Below, piece after piece: positions 17,656-26,107 of a DNA stretch of 64,000 nt (the stretch's first letter is position 1; every line of letters begins with the position of its first letter). Under the pieces are notes generated by a model. That model saw only the letters and a list, made by a program, of their open reading frames with translations, searched no databases and was not told where the DNA came from. The stretch covers positions 124,001-188,000 of the forward strand of contig NZ_FNEQ01000004.1 of NCBI RefSeq assembly GCF_900100205.1, given 5' to 3'. Origin of the DNA: Duganella sp. OV510 (GTDB lineage: Bacteria; Pseudomonadota; Gammaproteobacteria; Burkholderiales; Burkholderiaceae_D). A program made the position numbers and the translations under genes.

Positions 17656-19725
17656 TTAGGCGGCGAGCGCGAGGCCGCCGTGCAGGCTGTAGGCTTGCTG
17701 GTGGCCGAGGCGGCGCAGGCATTGCGCGGCTTTCATGCTGCGGTTGCCACTGCGGCAGAAAAATACTAGCGGCGTCGGCTCTTCTTGCAGCCAGGTACTG
17801 GCGTATTCGGCCAAGCGGCTGAGCGGCACGCTCAACGCTACGCGGCCGGCCGGCGCTGGCGCGATGGTGGCGGCAAACTCGTACTGCTCGCGCACGTCAA
17901 CCAGGCGTGCATCCGGATGTGCTTGCAGGAAGGCGCTGAGCGCCGTGCTGTCGAGTTGCGCATCGGCAGCGATGGTTGTCGGCGCAGAAGTCATGCTGGT
18001 GCAAAATTGATTGTGTTCGTCGCGCGTCGGGCACAGCAGCGTGCGGTCCGTGCTGATGTCTTGCAGCACCTGCTGCAATGGACGCGCGCTGAAGGCAAAG
18101 CGCACCGCTGCGGCTGGCAGGCGAACAGCATCAGGCGTGCCGAGCAGATAGGCCCGCAGTTCGTCGCCGTCACCACACTGCACGCTGGCCAGCACTTGCG
18201 CACCGAGCTTGATGGCGCTGGCGGTGACGCCGTTTTCCAGTTGTGTGGCTACGGCGTTTTCCGGCCAGCCATAGGCGTCCGACCCGGCGGCGCGATTGAA
18301 GTGACGGCCCAGCGCTTCGATCAGCATGGCGCGGCCGGCATTCGGCAACGTGCTGACCACTGCCTGCACCTGGTAGTTCTGGCAGCGCACATAGGCTTCG
18401 ATGCGCGCAGTGTGCTCCGGCAAGGGATCGATGACGATGCAGCTGCGGCTGGCGGCATCCAGTACCAGCCAGCTGCATGCACCCTCCACGCCCAGTTGCA
18501 GCAGGCCGTCATGCGGCACGGCAGTGCGGTCGGATGGGATCAGGCAGCTGGCGCGCAGCGCGGCGCCGCAACGCTCGATACGGACACAGGCGGCGGCGAC
18601 CGTGGCCTCATCTGCCAATGGACCGAAAGACATGCGGATGGCGCCAGCGCTGCGCCACAGCGGCAAGCCCATTGCATCCAGCACATAGCTCGGCGCGGCT
18701 TTTGATGAGGAACAGGCACTGCCGGCGCTGACGCGCACCTCGGCCGCGTCGAACACGTCCATCAGCTCGCGGCTCGACAGGCCGGGCACGGCAAAGTTCA
18801 GCGTAGTCGGGAGAGCCTTGTCGAAGGGATTGTTGAATACCACGCCTGGCAGCGCGGCGCGCAGGCTGTCCGCCAGGCGCGCGCGGAAGCCGGACAGTTC
18901 GGCTTGCGTGCGGAAGGTATCGCCGCGTTCCAGCGCTGCCAGCACCACGCCCAGCGCGGCGATGCCGGCCATGTTCTCGGTGCCGGAGCGTTGGCCGTTT
19001 TCCTGGCCACCGCCCATGATCAGCGGCGTGAACGGCGCGCCGGCGCACACGTACAGCATGCCAATGCCTTTCGGCGCATGCAGCTTATGACCGGAGAACG
19101 GTGCGTAATCGATGCGGGTAGACGAGAGATCCAGCTTCAGCTTGCCGAGCGCCTGGACGCAATCCACCATCCAGTAAGCGGTGCAGCCAGTCTCGTTGAG
19201 CACGGCTTCAATACCGGCCAGGTCGCTGATGACCCCGGTTTCATTGTTGGCCGCCATGGTGCACACCATCGCGGCCTGGCCGGCGATTTCGCGCAACGCG
19301 GCCAGCTGATGGACGCCGTTGCCATCGACTGGCAACCTGTGCAGCGTCAGGTTCAGGCCCAGCAGGCGATTCCAGTGCGCCAGGCTTTCCGGCACCGCCT
19401 TGTGCTCGGTGGCGCCGTAGACCAGCAGCGCGCCGATGGCCTCGCCAGCGTCGCGCCGTTCGCGCAGGGCACACAGCGCCGACAGCACGGCGGTCTGTAT
19501 GCCTTCGGTGGCACCGCTATTGAACATCAGGCGTCCATTGCCGACGCCCAGCAGGCGCACGGCGCACGCGCGCGCTTCATCGAGTATCACTTTGGCTTTC
19601 AGGCCGGTGGCGTGGGTGCTGCTGGGGTTGCCGTAGCGCTGGCCCATGGCATCAGCGGCGGCGGCAAGGGCGGCGGGCAAGACAACGCTGGTGGCGTTGC
19701 TGTCGAGATAAATTTCAGTAGTCAT
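17656..19725 (-). CDS. Cysteine desulfurase / inactive metallo-beta-lactamase-like / rhodanese fusion
   Basis: A 689-residue three-part protein. Residues 1-390 are a class V aminotransferase-fold cysteine desulfurase: PLP-stacking region ATEHKA (His108), NNETG at 160-164, Schiff-base Lys214 in SGHKLHAPKG, and persulfide-carrying Cys338 in SAGSACSSS. Residues about 405-580 align by eye with a persulfide-dioxygenase-type metallo-beta-lactamase fold but lack the metal ligands: STLPNAG stands where THxHADH is expected and PTRDEHN where PGHDYN is expected. Residues 590-689 are a rhodanese domain with active-site Cys657 in CRSGNRS. Likely role: release sulfur from cysteine as persulfide and hand it on in cis. 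It is divergent from an Lrp/AsnC regulator. Confidence 0.9.
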   Translation of the reverse strand: MTTEIYLDSNATSVVLPAALAAAADAMGQRYGNPSSTHATGLKAKVILDEARACAVRLLGVGNGRLMFNSGATEGIQTAVLSALCALRERRDAGEAIGALLVYGATEHKAVPESLAHWNRLLGLNLTLHRLPVDGNGVHQLAALREIAGQAAMVCTMAANNETGVISDLAGIEAVLNETGCTAYWMVDCVQALGKLKLDLSSTRIDYAPFSGHKLHAPKGIGMLYVCAGAPFTPLIMGGGQENGQRSGTENMAGIAALGVVLAALERGDTFRTQAELSGFRARLADSLRAALPGVVFNNPFDKALPTTLNFAVPGLSSRELMDVFDAAEVRVSAGSACSSSKAAPSYVLDAMGLPLWRSAGAIRMSFGPLADEATVAAACVRIERCGAALRASCLIPSDRTAVPHDGLLQLGVEGACSWLVLDAASRSCIVIDPLPEHTARIEAYVRCQNYQVQAVVSTLPNAGRAMLIEALGRHFNRAAGSDAYGWPENAVATQLENGVTASAIKLGAQVLASVQCGDGDELRAYLLGTPDAVRLPAAAVRFAFSARPLQQVLQDISTDRTLLCPTRDEHNQFCTSMTSAPTTIAADAQLDSTALSAFLQAHPDARLVDVREQYEFAATIAPAPAGRVALSVPLSRLAEYASTWLQEEPTPLVFFCRSGNRSMKAAQCLRRLGHQQAYSLHGGLALAA

Positions 19726-19824
19726 GCATATAGATTACTCACTTATGCTGAAATAGTCGTACCAAAATACTGCGCCCACGCATAAGATGTAGATTATTTA
19801 TCCTATCATTGCGCATAAATTGGA
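19726..19824. promoter_or_regulatory. Divergent promoter/operator region between the desulfurase fusion and the Lrp-type regulator
   Basis: This 99-bp AT-rich gap stands out from the GC-rich surroundings. It contains TTATGC near 19744 and two GCATAA copies near 19781 and 19814, so one element is inverted relative to the other two. Spaced AT-rich half-sites of this sort are typical of Lrp/AsnC binding. Autoregulation plus control of the fusion gene is inferred from the arrangement only. Confidence 0.45.
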
Positions 19825-20301
19825 ATGAATTCACTCGACCGCTATGACTACGCCATTCTCGACGCCCTGCAACGCGACGGCACGCTGTCCGTCGCCCAAC
19901 TCAGCGAACAAGTCGGATTGTCCTCCACGCCTTGCTGGAAACGCCTGCGCCGGCTGGAGGAAGATGGCTATATCGAGAACCGCGTAGCCATCGTTAACCG
20001 CCGCAAGGTCGGCTTGCCAGTCACAGTATTCGTCAGCATCCGCACCACCCAGCACGATGAAAAGTGGTACGCGCGCTTTGCCGCCGCCGTCGCGGCACTG
20101 CCGGAAGTGCAGGAATTTCACCGCATGAGTGGCGACGTTGACTATCTTTTGAAAGTGGTTACGAGCGATATCGAAGGATATGACCGCTTTTACAAGAAAC
20201 TGACCAAGTCCGTGCAGCTCACCGGCGTCTCCTCGGCGTTTTCAATGGAGCAGATCAAAATTACCACGTCCCTGCCACTTGGCCTGGTGTCGCACCAATA
20301 G
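19825..20301 (+). CDS. Lrp/AsnC-family transcriptional regulator
   Basis: A 158-residue regulator. The N-terminal helix-turn-helix covers residues about 5-55 (LSVAQLSEQVGLSSTPCWKR). A C-terminal RAM/AsnC ligand-binding domain covers about 70-150 (VPEVQEF-type segment EVQEFHRMSGDVDYLLKV). The SSTPCWKRLRRLEE stretch resembles the DecR/BkdR-like subgroup, in which DecR responds to cysteine. With the cysteine desulfurase fusion divergent at 99 bp, a cysteine- or sulfide-responsive switch is a reasonable inference. The ATG at 19825 has only GGAA directly before it, so the exact start is less certain than the family. Confidence 0.92.
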   Translation: MNSLDRYDYAILDALQRDGTLSVAQLSEQVGLSSTPCWKRLRRLEEDGYIENRVAIVNRRKVGLPVTVFVSIRTTQHDEKWYARFAAAVAALPEVQEFHRMSGDVDYLLKVVTSDIEGYDRFYKKLTKSVQLTGVSSAFSMEQIKITTSLPLGLVSHQ

Positions 20302-20350
20302 AGTGCATTCGTGAGATAATGCTCCATTTCAAATACTTGATTTTGGATCA

Positions 20351-21523
20351 ATGCGCGCCTTCTTTGAAAGCTGGCTGCCCAGCGCCCCTACCGCCAATCG
20401 CCGCGAGCAATTGCGCGCCTCCGCCGGCGCCTTGCTCGGCATCCTGCTGACAGCCCTGCTCAGTCACGTCCTGCTGCAAAACACCCATGCGTCGATTTTC
20501 CTGGTGGCGCCGATCGGTGCGTCGTCGGTGCTGCTGTTCGCGCTGCCAGCCAGTCCATTGGCCCAGCCGTGGTCGGTGGTCGGCGGCAACGTCATCAGTG
20601 GTTTGGTTGGCACGGCCTGCGTGCACTGGTTCGGCGACAGCCTGCCTTTGCCGGTAGTGGCGGGCATGGCTTGCGGCGGCGCGATTGCCGCCATGTTCGT
20701 CATGCGCTGTCTGCATCCGCCCGGCGGCGCGGTGGCGCTGACCACGGTGATCGGCGGCCCGGCCGTCCACGCGGCCGGCTTTGAATTCGTGCTGATGACC
20801 GTCATGGCCGACTCCATCCTGCTGGTGCTGATGGCCATTACCTATAACAACCTTACAGGCCGCAGCTATCCGCATGTGCAGCAGAACGCACACGTCAATC
20901 CGCACGCCACCAACGATGCGGTGCCGACCGTGCGCCTCGGCTTCAAGCCGGAAGACCTGGACGCCGTGCTACAGCAACACAACCAGGTGCTGGACATCAG
21001 CCGCGACGATCTGGAATCGCTGTTCATGCAGACCGAACAGCGCGCCTACCAGCGCCGCTTCGGCATCATCCATTGCGCCGACATCATGTCGCGCGATATC
21101 GTCAGCGCTGAATTCGGCACCAGCCTGGAGGAAGCCTGGCAGGAAATGCGTAAACACCGCGTGGTCTGCCTGCCGGTGCTGAATCGCGCACGGCGCATCA
21201 TCGGCATCGTCACGCAAACCGACTTCCTCAACCATGGCGGGCTCGATAGCTATGGCGGCATCCGCCAGCAACTGCAGGGATTCTTGCGCAAAAGTGGCGT
21301 AAGCCACACAGAGAAAGCTGAAGTGGTGGGCCAGATCATGACCCATCACCCGACCACCGCACGGGTCGACACCCCGATCGTCGACCTGGTGCCGCTGATG
21401 GCGGACTCAGGCTTCCATCACATCCCTATCGTCGACGAAGAAGAGCGCTTCGTCGGCCTGGTCACCCAATCCGACCTCGTGGCGGCGCTGTACGAGAGCC
21501 GTTTCGCCGAAGCGGCAACCTGA
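20351..21523 (+). CDS. HPP-family membrane protein with two CBS domains
   Basis: A 390-residue protein. Residues about 20-168 form four hydrophobic helices of the HPP family, including the name-giving His-Pro-Pro at 122-124 in CLHPPGGAVAL. A linker leads to two cytoplasmic CBS domains at about 235-295 and 325-385 (VCLPVLNRARRIIGIVTQTD; HIPIVDEEERFVGLVTQSD). CBS pairs usually bind adenine nucleotides and gate the attached domain. Some HPP proteins are linked to nitrite transport, but that is not established for this subgroup. It is followed 72 bp later by the DUF885 gene on the same strand. Confidence 0.92.
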   Translation: MRAFFESWLPSAPTANRREQLRASAGALLGILLTALLSHVLLQNTHASIFLVAPIGASSVLLFALPASPLAQPWSVVGGNVISGLVGTACVHWFGDSLPLPVVAGMACGGAIAAMFVMRCLHPPGGAVALTTVIGGPAVHAAGFEFVLMTVMADSILLVLMAITYNNLTGRSYPHVQQNAHVNPHATNDAVPTVRLGFKPEDLDAVLQQHNQVLDISRDDLESLFMQTEQRAYQRRFGIIHCADIMSRDIVSAEFGTSLEEAWQEMRKHRVVCLPVLNRARRIIGIVTQTDFLNHGGLDSYGGIRQQLQGFLRKSGVSHTEKAEVVGQIMTHHPTTARVDTPIVDLVPLMADSGFHHIPIVDEEERFVGLVTQSDLVAALYESRFAEAAT

Positions 21524-21595
21524 TACAAAATTGTCCCCGCGTCTGCGCCTTGATGGCTTATGCTATCGGCCAACTTAGTTACATCAAGGACAGAC

Positions 21596-23401
21596 ATGAC
21601 CTCTCGCCGTAACCTCCTCGTCCCGATCGCCGCCGCGCTGGCGTTCGCTTTCGCACCGCTGGGCCACGCTGCCGCACCGGCTGGCAAAGTCAGTGCCGAA
21701 GTGGCCGCCTCGGCCAACAAGACCCTGTTGACGCTTGCCGATGCATACTACGACGCCGTTGCCCGCTTCGAGCCAATCGGCGCGACCGAGAACGGCGACA
21801 ACCGCTTTGACGACCAGTTGGGCCTGAGCATCGCGCCGGCCAAGCGCGCCGCGCAATTCAAGCTGTACCGCCAGTTCGCCAAGCGCCTGCAAGCTATCAG
21901 CCCGCACCAGCTGGACCAGAAGGGCCGCATCAACTACGACATCCTGAAGTACGAGTTGAACGGCCTGATCGCCATGGAGCGCTTCCCCGAGCACCTGCTG
22001 CCAATCAACCAGATGGATAGTGTGCCGGTCACGCTGGCCAACTACGCCGGCGGCGAAGCGTCGCAACCCATCGGCACCGTCAAGGAGTATGACGCCTACC
22101 TGAGCCGCCTGTCGCAAATGCCTGCGTGGATCGATCAGGCGATTGCCAATATGCGCGTCGGCATCAAGAAGGGCGTGACGCAGCCTAAATCCATCCTGAT
22201 TTCCGGCCTGCCGCAATTCCAGAAGCTGGTCAGCGCGACGCCGGAAACCAGCATCTATTACACGCCGATCAGCAAGCTGCCGGCCTCGTTCTCCGATGCC
22301 GACAAGCAGCGCCTGACCGCCGCCTACCGCAAGACCATCAACGACCAGGTCATGCCGGCGATTGCCCGTCTGGCCACCTTCCTGGAAAAAGAATATGTGC
22401 CGGCCTGCCGCACCACCACCGGCCTGAGCGCGGTACCGGACGGCGCCGCCTGGTATCAGGCCCGCGTCGCCAACGCTACAACAACGTCGCTCAAACCGGA
22501 CGAAATCCACGCCATCGGGCTGAAAGAGGTCGCACGCATCCAGTCGCAATTTGAAGTGCTGGGTCCTAAGCTGGGCTATACCGGTCCCGCCGCCGGCTTG
22601 CCGGTATGGGTGGCGGCGCAGCCGAAGTTCTTCCCGTTCAAGACCGAAGACGAAGTGCAGGCCGTCTTCCACAAATTGAACGATGTGCTGGATACCAAAC
22701 TGCCAGCAATGTTCACGCTGCTGCCAAAAGCCAAGCTGGACCTGCGCCTGGAGCCGGAGCTGAGCCGCGCCACCGCCTCTGACCATTACACCGCGCCAGC
22801 CGGTGACGGTTCGCGTCCGGGCGTGTTCTGGTCGGTGGTCAATGATCCGGCCAAGTACGGCAGCACCGGCATGACCACGCTGTTCCTGCACGAAGGCAAG
22901 CCTGGACACCACTTCCACATCGCGCTGATGCAGGAACTGAACCTGCCTAACTTCCGTAAATTCGGCGGCAACAACGCCTTCACCGAAGGCTGGGCGCTGT
23001 ACTCGGAAACGCTGGGCAAGGAAATGGGCCTGTTTGAAGATCCGGCCCAGTACTTCGGCCACCTGAACGACGAATTGCTGCGCGCCACCCGCCTTGTGGT
23101 CGACACCGGCATGCACGCCAAGGGCTGGACCCGCGAGCAAAGCATCAAGTACATGCAGGACACGCTGGGCTACACCGACTACGCCAAGAGTGAAACCGAG
23201 CGTTACATGGCGTGGCCAGGGCAGGCACTGGGCTACAAGGTGGGTTCGCTGAAAATCCAGGAACTGCGCGCGCGCGCCGAAAAGGCGCTGGGCGACAAGT
23301 TCAGCCTGCCAGCCTTCCACGCCGTAGTGCTGGGCGACGGCACGGTGCCGCTGGCGCTGCTGGAGGAGAAAGTCGACCACTGGATCGCCCGCCAGCAATA
23401 A
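21596..23401 (+). CDS. DUF885 family secreted metallohydrolase
   Basis: A 601-residue exported protein with a signal peptide (VPIAAALAFAFAPLGHAAA). The DUF885 zinc-site motif HEGKPGHH lies at about 432-439, with NAFTEGWALYSE downstream supplying the expected glutamate. Members are predicted zinc carboxypeptidase-like enzymes of the periplasm; the substrate is unknown. The start is the ATG at 21596 because AAGGA lies about eight bases upstream and it gives a proper signal peptide; an in-frame ATG at 21560 would add an unlikely leader. The gene ends at a strong terminator shared with the convergent thioesterase gene. Confidence 0.92.
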   Translation: MTSRRNLLVPIAAALAFAFAPLGHAAAPAGKVSAEVAASANKTLLTLADAYYDAVARFEPIGATENGDNRFDDQLGLSIAPAKRAAQFKLYRQFAKRLQAISPHQLDQKGRINYDILKYELNGLIAMERFPEHLLPINQMDSVPVTLANYAGGEASQPIGTVKEYDAYLSRLSQMPAWIDQAIANMRVGIKKGVTQPKSILISGLPQFQKLVSATPETSIYYTPISKLPASFSDADKQRLTAAYRKTINDQVMPAIARLATFLEKEYVPACRTTTGLSAVPDGAAWYQARVANATTTSLKPDEIHAIGLKEVARIQSQFEVLGPKLGYTGPAAGLPVWVAAQPKFFPFKTEDEVQAVFHKLNDVLDTKLPAMFTLLPKAKLDLRLEPELSRATASDHYTAPAGDGSRPGVFWSVVNDPAKYGSTGMTTLFLHEGKPGHHFHIALMQELNLPNFRKFGGNNAFTEGWALYSETLGKEMGLFEDPAQYFGHLNDELLRATRLVVDTGMHAKGWTREQSIKYMQDTLGYTDYAKSETERYMAWPGQALGYKVGSLKIQELRARAEKALGDKFSLPAFHAVVLGDGTVPLALLEEKVDHWIARQQ

Positions 23402-23417
23402 GCCGAGAAGCAAGCCG

Positions 23418-23448
23418 AAAAGCGGGCCTGCGCGGCCCGCTTTTTTTA
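23418..23448. terminator. Bidirectional terminator
   Basis: AAAAGCGGGCC pairs with GGCCCGCTTTTTTT around TGCGC. The stem is flanked by A's on the left and T's on the right, so it serves the DUF885 gene (+). It overlaps the last codon of the convergent thioesterase gene (-). Confidence 0.92.
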
Positions 23449-23859
23449 CTTCACGTATTGCTGGATCAACGCGATCACCGGCGTCGGCAGCGCTTTGATC
23501 TTGCGGTCATGGCCGGCAAATACGATCTGCTGGCGTCCAACGGAAACCGGCCTGCTGTCCGCATAAAAGCGGAACTCCAGCCAAAACGAGCACTTCCTGA
23601 CGTCATAAGCGTTCAATTCACAGGAAACATCCTGAAAAGGGAAAGTCTCCTGCAAATATTCCTGCTCCGCGTGTTTGGTAATAAAAACGCCCTCCTTCTG
23701 TAACATATCGGGAGATATGCAGTCGAAGAACCATTTTTCGCGACAGATGCCTTGCCATTCGAAGTAGCGCGCGAAATACGTATTGCCATAGGCATTCGAG
23801 TCCTTCAGGTAAATAGTCAGCGTATGGGTGAAGGTCTGGGCGGTAACGTGCATCAGCAT
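23446..23859 (-). CDS. Hot-dog-fold acyl-CoA thioesterase family protein
   Basis: A 137-residue cytoplasmic protein of the YbgC/4-hydroxybenzoyl-CoA thioesterase type. The N-terminal FTHTLTIYLKDSNAYGNTYF corresponds to the catalytic-loop region, where Asp in KDSNAYG matches the D-x-x-G-x-x-Y pattern. The central helix is followed by strands ending RQQIVFAGHD. The start is the ATG at 23859 because AAGGAG lies seven bases upstream, even though the open frame extends to 24027. It is divergent from the histidine kinase gene. The acyl substrate is unknown; similar proteins occur in secondary-metabolite and fatty-acid clusters, but none is visible here. Confidence 0.8.
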   Translation of the reverse strand: MLMHVTAQTFTHTLTIYLKDSNAYGNTYFARYFEWQGICREKWFFDCISPDMLQKEGVFITKHAEQEYLQETFPFQDVSCELNAYDVRKCSFWLEFRFYADSRPVSVGRQQIVFAGHDRKIKALPTPVIALIQQYVK

Positions 23860-23884
23860 GATGTAACTCCTTGAGTAAGTGGTG

Positions 23885-23977
23885 ACCCGGCAACCGGGTA
23901 ACTTCACTAGGCGGGAGTTGGCGTAGCGGAAGTTTGATCTGTCGCAAACGCTGTTGCGATATTCAAGCGAATCGCTT
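23885..23977. promoter_or_regulatory. Three dyads in the thioesterase / histidine kinase divergent region
   Basis: Three perfect inverted repeats lie in the 166-bp gap: ACCCGG-CAA-CCGGGT (23885-23899), TCGCAA-ACGCTG-TTGCGA (23942-23959) and AAGCGA-A-TCGCTT (23965-23977). The last two are six bases apart and sit 49-84 bp before the kinase start. They are candidate operators; no binding protein is identified. Confidence 0.4.
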
Positions 23978-24025
23978 CTGCCCGCGCAATACTTGGCGCT
24001 CCGCTCACTCATCCGGAGCAGCGCC

Positions 24026-25378
24026 ATGCATTCCCTCCTGCCCGCCGTGGTCTCCGTGCTGTTCCTGTGCTATGGCGCCTATGTGCTACGGTCGCGTGGG
24101 GTGAACCGCATCAGCCTGACCTTCTTCCTGCTATGCATGACCACCTTCTGCTGGCAATTCACCTGGGCCATCCTGTTCCAGATGCACCAGCCTCAAGTCG
24201 CGCTATCGCTGGCCAGGCTGGGCTATTTGCTGATACTGTTCCTGCCGACCACGCTATACCATTTCATCACCGAGCTGACCGGCCAACATGGCGAGCGGCG
24301 CTGGGTGGCGCTGTCCTATGTCGCCGCCAGCCTGCTAGGTGTGCTGCTGCTGACCAGCGACGCGTTGGTCGATGGCTTGTATCCCTACTTCTTCGGCTTT
24401 TATCCCAAGGCAGGGCCCCTGCATCCACTGCATCTGCTGCAAACAGCGCTGGTGGTGGGACGCGGGCTGTGGCTGCTGTACCGGCGCCAGCGGCAGGCGG
24501 TATCGACCGATAAAGCGCGCCTGCGCTATTGCCTGGTCAGCCTGTTGATCTATTTCTTCGCCTCGGTGGACTATCTTTGCAACTACGGCATGGAGTTTTA
24601 CCCACCCGGCGTGCTGTTTGTCGCCGCCAGCCTGGGGCTGATTGCCCAGGCCATGGTGCGGCACAACCTGCTGGCGGACCCGCTGGAAGTAGCGGCCACG
24701 ATCGCCCATGAGATGCGCACGCCACTGGCGACCCTCCGCAACCAGTCGCGCATGCTGACACGCGCCATGCCGGAACTGCTGGCCGGCTACCACAGCGCGC
24801 TGGCGCATGGGCTGATCCCGGCCGGGCTGACGGCGCCGCAACTACACTATCTGGCAGGGCTGGGCCAGCACATGGAAAAGGAAACCAGTCGCTCAAATTT
24901 TATTGTCGACATGATGCTGGCCTCGGCGCGCGCCGGCGCGCTCGACCGTGGTGATTTTGCCAATTACTCTGCCAAGAAATGCGTTGACGAGGCATTGGCC
25001 AGCTATCCGTTTGAAAGCGCGATGCGTGACAAGGTGCGGGTGCGCGGCAGTAACGACTTCACCTTTTTTGGATCGGACGTGCTGCTGGTCTATGTGCTGT
25101 ACAACCTGTTCAAGAACGCACTGCATGCGATCAAGGTGGCCGGCCGGGGGGAAGTGGAGATCAGGCTGGCGGACCGGAAATTAATGGTCATGGATACCGG
25201 CGCGGGTATTCCCGAGGATATATTGCCGCACGTATTTGAACCGTTTTACAGCACCGGCGGCACGGGAATGGGATTGGCGTTCTGCCAGAAAGTGATTACC
25301 GCGTTTGGCGGCAATATTCAATGTGAATCCAAGGCAGGTAAATATACCTGTATTTTAATCAGCCTGCCAGCTGGTTAA
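24026..25378 (+). CDS. 7TM-type sensor histidine kinase (orphan)
   Basis: A 450-residue membrane kinase. The first 225 residues hold about seven hydrophobic helices of the HisKA_7TM type. Then come the dimerisation/phosphoacceptor box with His228 in IAHEMRTPLATLR, and a complete ATPase domain: N box LYNLFKNALHAI, G1 DTGAGIP, F box FEPFYS, and G2 GTGMGLAF. There is no receiver domain and no response regulator gene next to it, so it is an orphan. The start is the ATG at 24026 with GGAG upstream. The 3' end overlaps the convergent winged-helix gene by 20 bp. The signal is unknown; a membrane-soluble or quorum signal is speculation. Confidence 0.9.
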   Translation: MHSLLPAVVSVLFLCYGAYVLRSRGVNRISLTFFLLCMTTFCWQFTWAILFQMHQPQVALSLARLGYLLILFLPTTLYHFITELTGQHGERRWVALSYVAASLLGVLLLTSDALVDGLYPYFFGFYPKAGPLHPLHLLQTALVVGRGLWLLYRRQRQAVSTDKARLRYCLVSLLIYFFASVDYLCNYGMEFYPPGVLFVAASLGLIAQAMVRHNLLADPLEVAATIAHEMRTPLATLRNQSRMLTRAMPELLAGYHSALAHGLIPAGLTAPQLHYLAGLGQHMEKETSRSNFIVDMMLASARAGALDRGDFANYSAKKCVDEALASYPFESAMRDKVRVRGSNDFTFFGSDVLLVYVLYNLFKNALHAIKVAGRGEVEIRLADRKLMVMDTGAGIPEDILPHVFEPFYSTGGTGMGLAFCQKVITAFGGNIQCESKAGKYTCILISLPAG

Positions 25379-25973
25379 ACTCTTCGCCGCTGACTTTCTC
25401 CAAATCGGTTTCATCTCCCAATACATAAATCTTTTGACCGCGTAACACTTCCAGAATAAACGGCTGCTGTTCGCGCAAGCGACGCTTAAAGTCGGGAATG
25501 GAATAAAGATTGGGATTAATCTTGCGGCGTAATAAACGCTCGGCCACCGGCAGCCGGGATAATAATTCACCATAGCTGGTGTTATCGCCGATCAGCAATA
25601 ACTCAACCGGCGTATCCATATTCTCCTGCTCTTTGGCGCTGGCGCCATACACAAACGCCACATTCAGCACGTGCTGCAATGGTGCCAACGCAGAATTCAA
25701 TACGCTGACCAGGCCGAAGGTTTTCTTCACCAGGCCGCTGAGTTCGCCAAAGACGATGCAGTCCTTGTTCGGCTTGAAACGGCGTACATTGCCGATCCGC
25801 TCAGACACGATGACGCCCGACTCATGCAGGCGCTTCAACTCGCGCTGCGCCGAAGCGCTGCCCAGGCCGGTCAAGCGCATGATTTCATTCAGGTGAAATC
25901 CTTGGTTGACACGTACAAACAGCAAGCCCAGCAGTTTTTGCTGGGCGGGAGTGAAGAGGGCTTGTGCAATCAT
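25359..25973 (-). CDS. Winged-helix protein with degenerate nucleotidyltransferase domain
   Basis: About 204 residues. Residues 5-70 form an ArsR/MarR-like winged helix (FHLNEIMRLTGLGSASAQRE). Residues about 100-200 resemble an MNT-type minimal nucleotidyltransferase, but the signature is broken: VYGASAKEQENMDTPVELLLIG stands where GSxARGxxxxxSDxDL is expected, so Ser becomes Ala and the paired aspartates are not preserved. It is probably a DNA-binding protein with a non-catalytic or altered NTase fold (inference). The start is the ATG at 25973; the frame also opens at a TTG two codons earlier. No strong Shine-Dalgarno is seen. It converges on the orphan kinase gene. Confidence 0.75.
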   Translation of the reverse strand: MIAQALFTPAQQKLLGLLFVRVNQGFHLNEIMRLTGLGSASAQRELKRLHESGVIVSERIGNVRRFKPNKDCIVFGELSGLVKKTFGLVSVLNSALAPLQHVLNVAFVYGASAKEQENMDTPVELLLIGDNTSYGELLSRLPVAERLLRRKINPNLYSIPDFKRRLREQQPFILEVLRGQKIYVLGDETDLEKVSGEEFNQLAG

Positions 25974-26107
25974 AGCCAAATCTTAGCATGAACGAACTAT
26001 TTGCTGGCATGCATATAGAGGGAGACACGACATATTTACATCCGTACCGATTGCCTTTATTGCAATGCCGTTCGATAATGCAGCACCCTCACTTTCATCA
26101 CGGCAAT

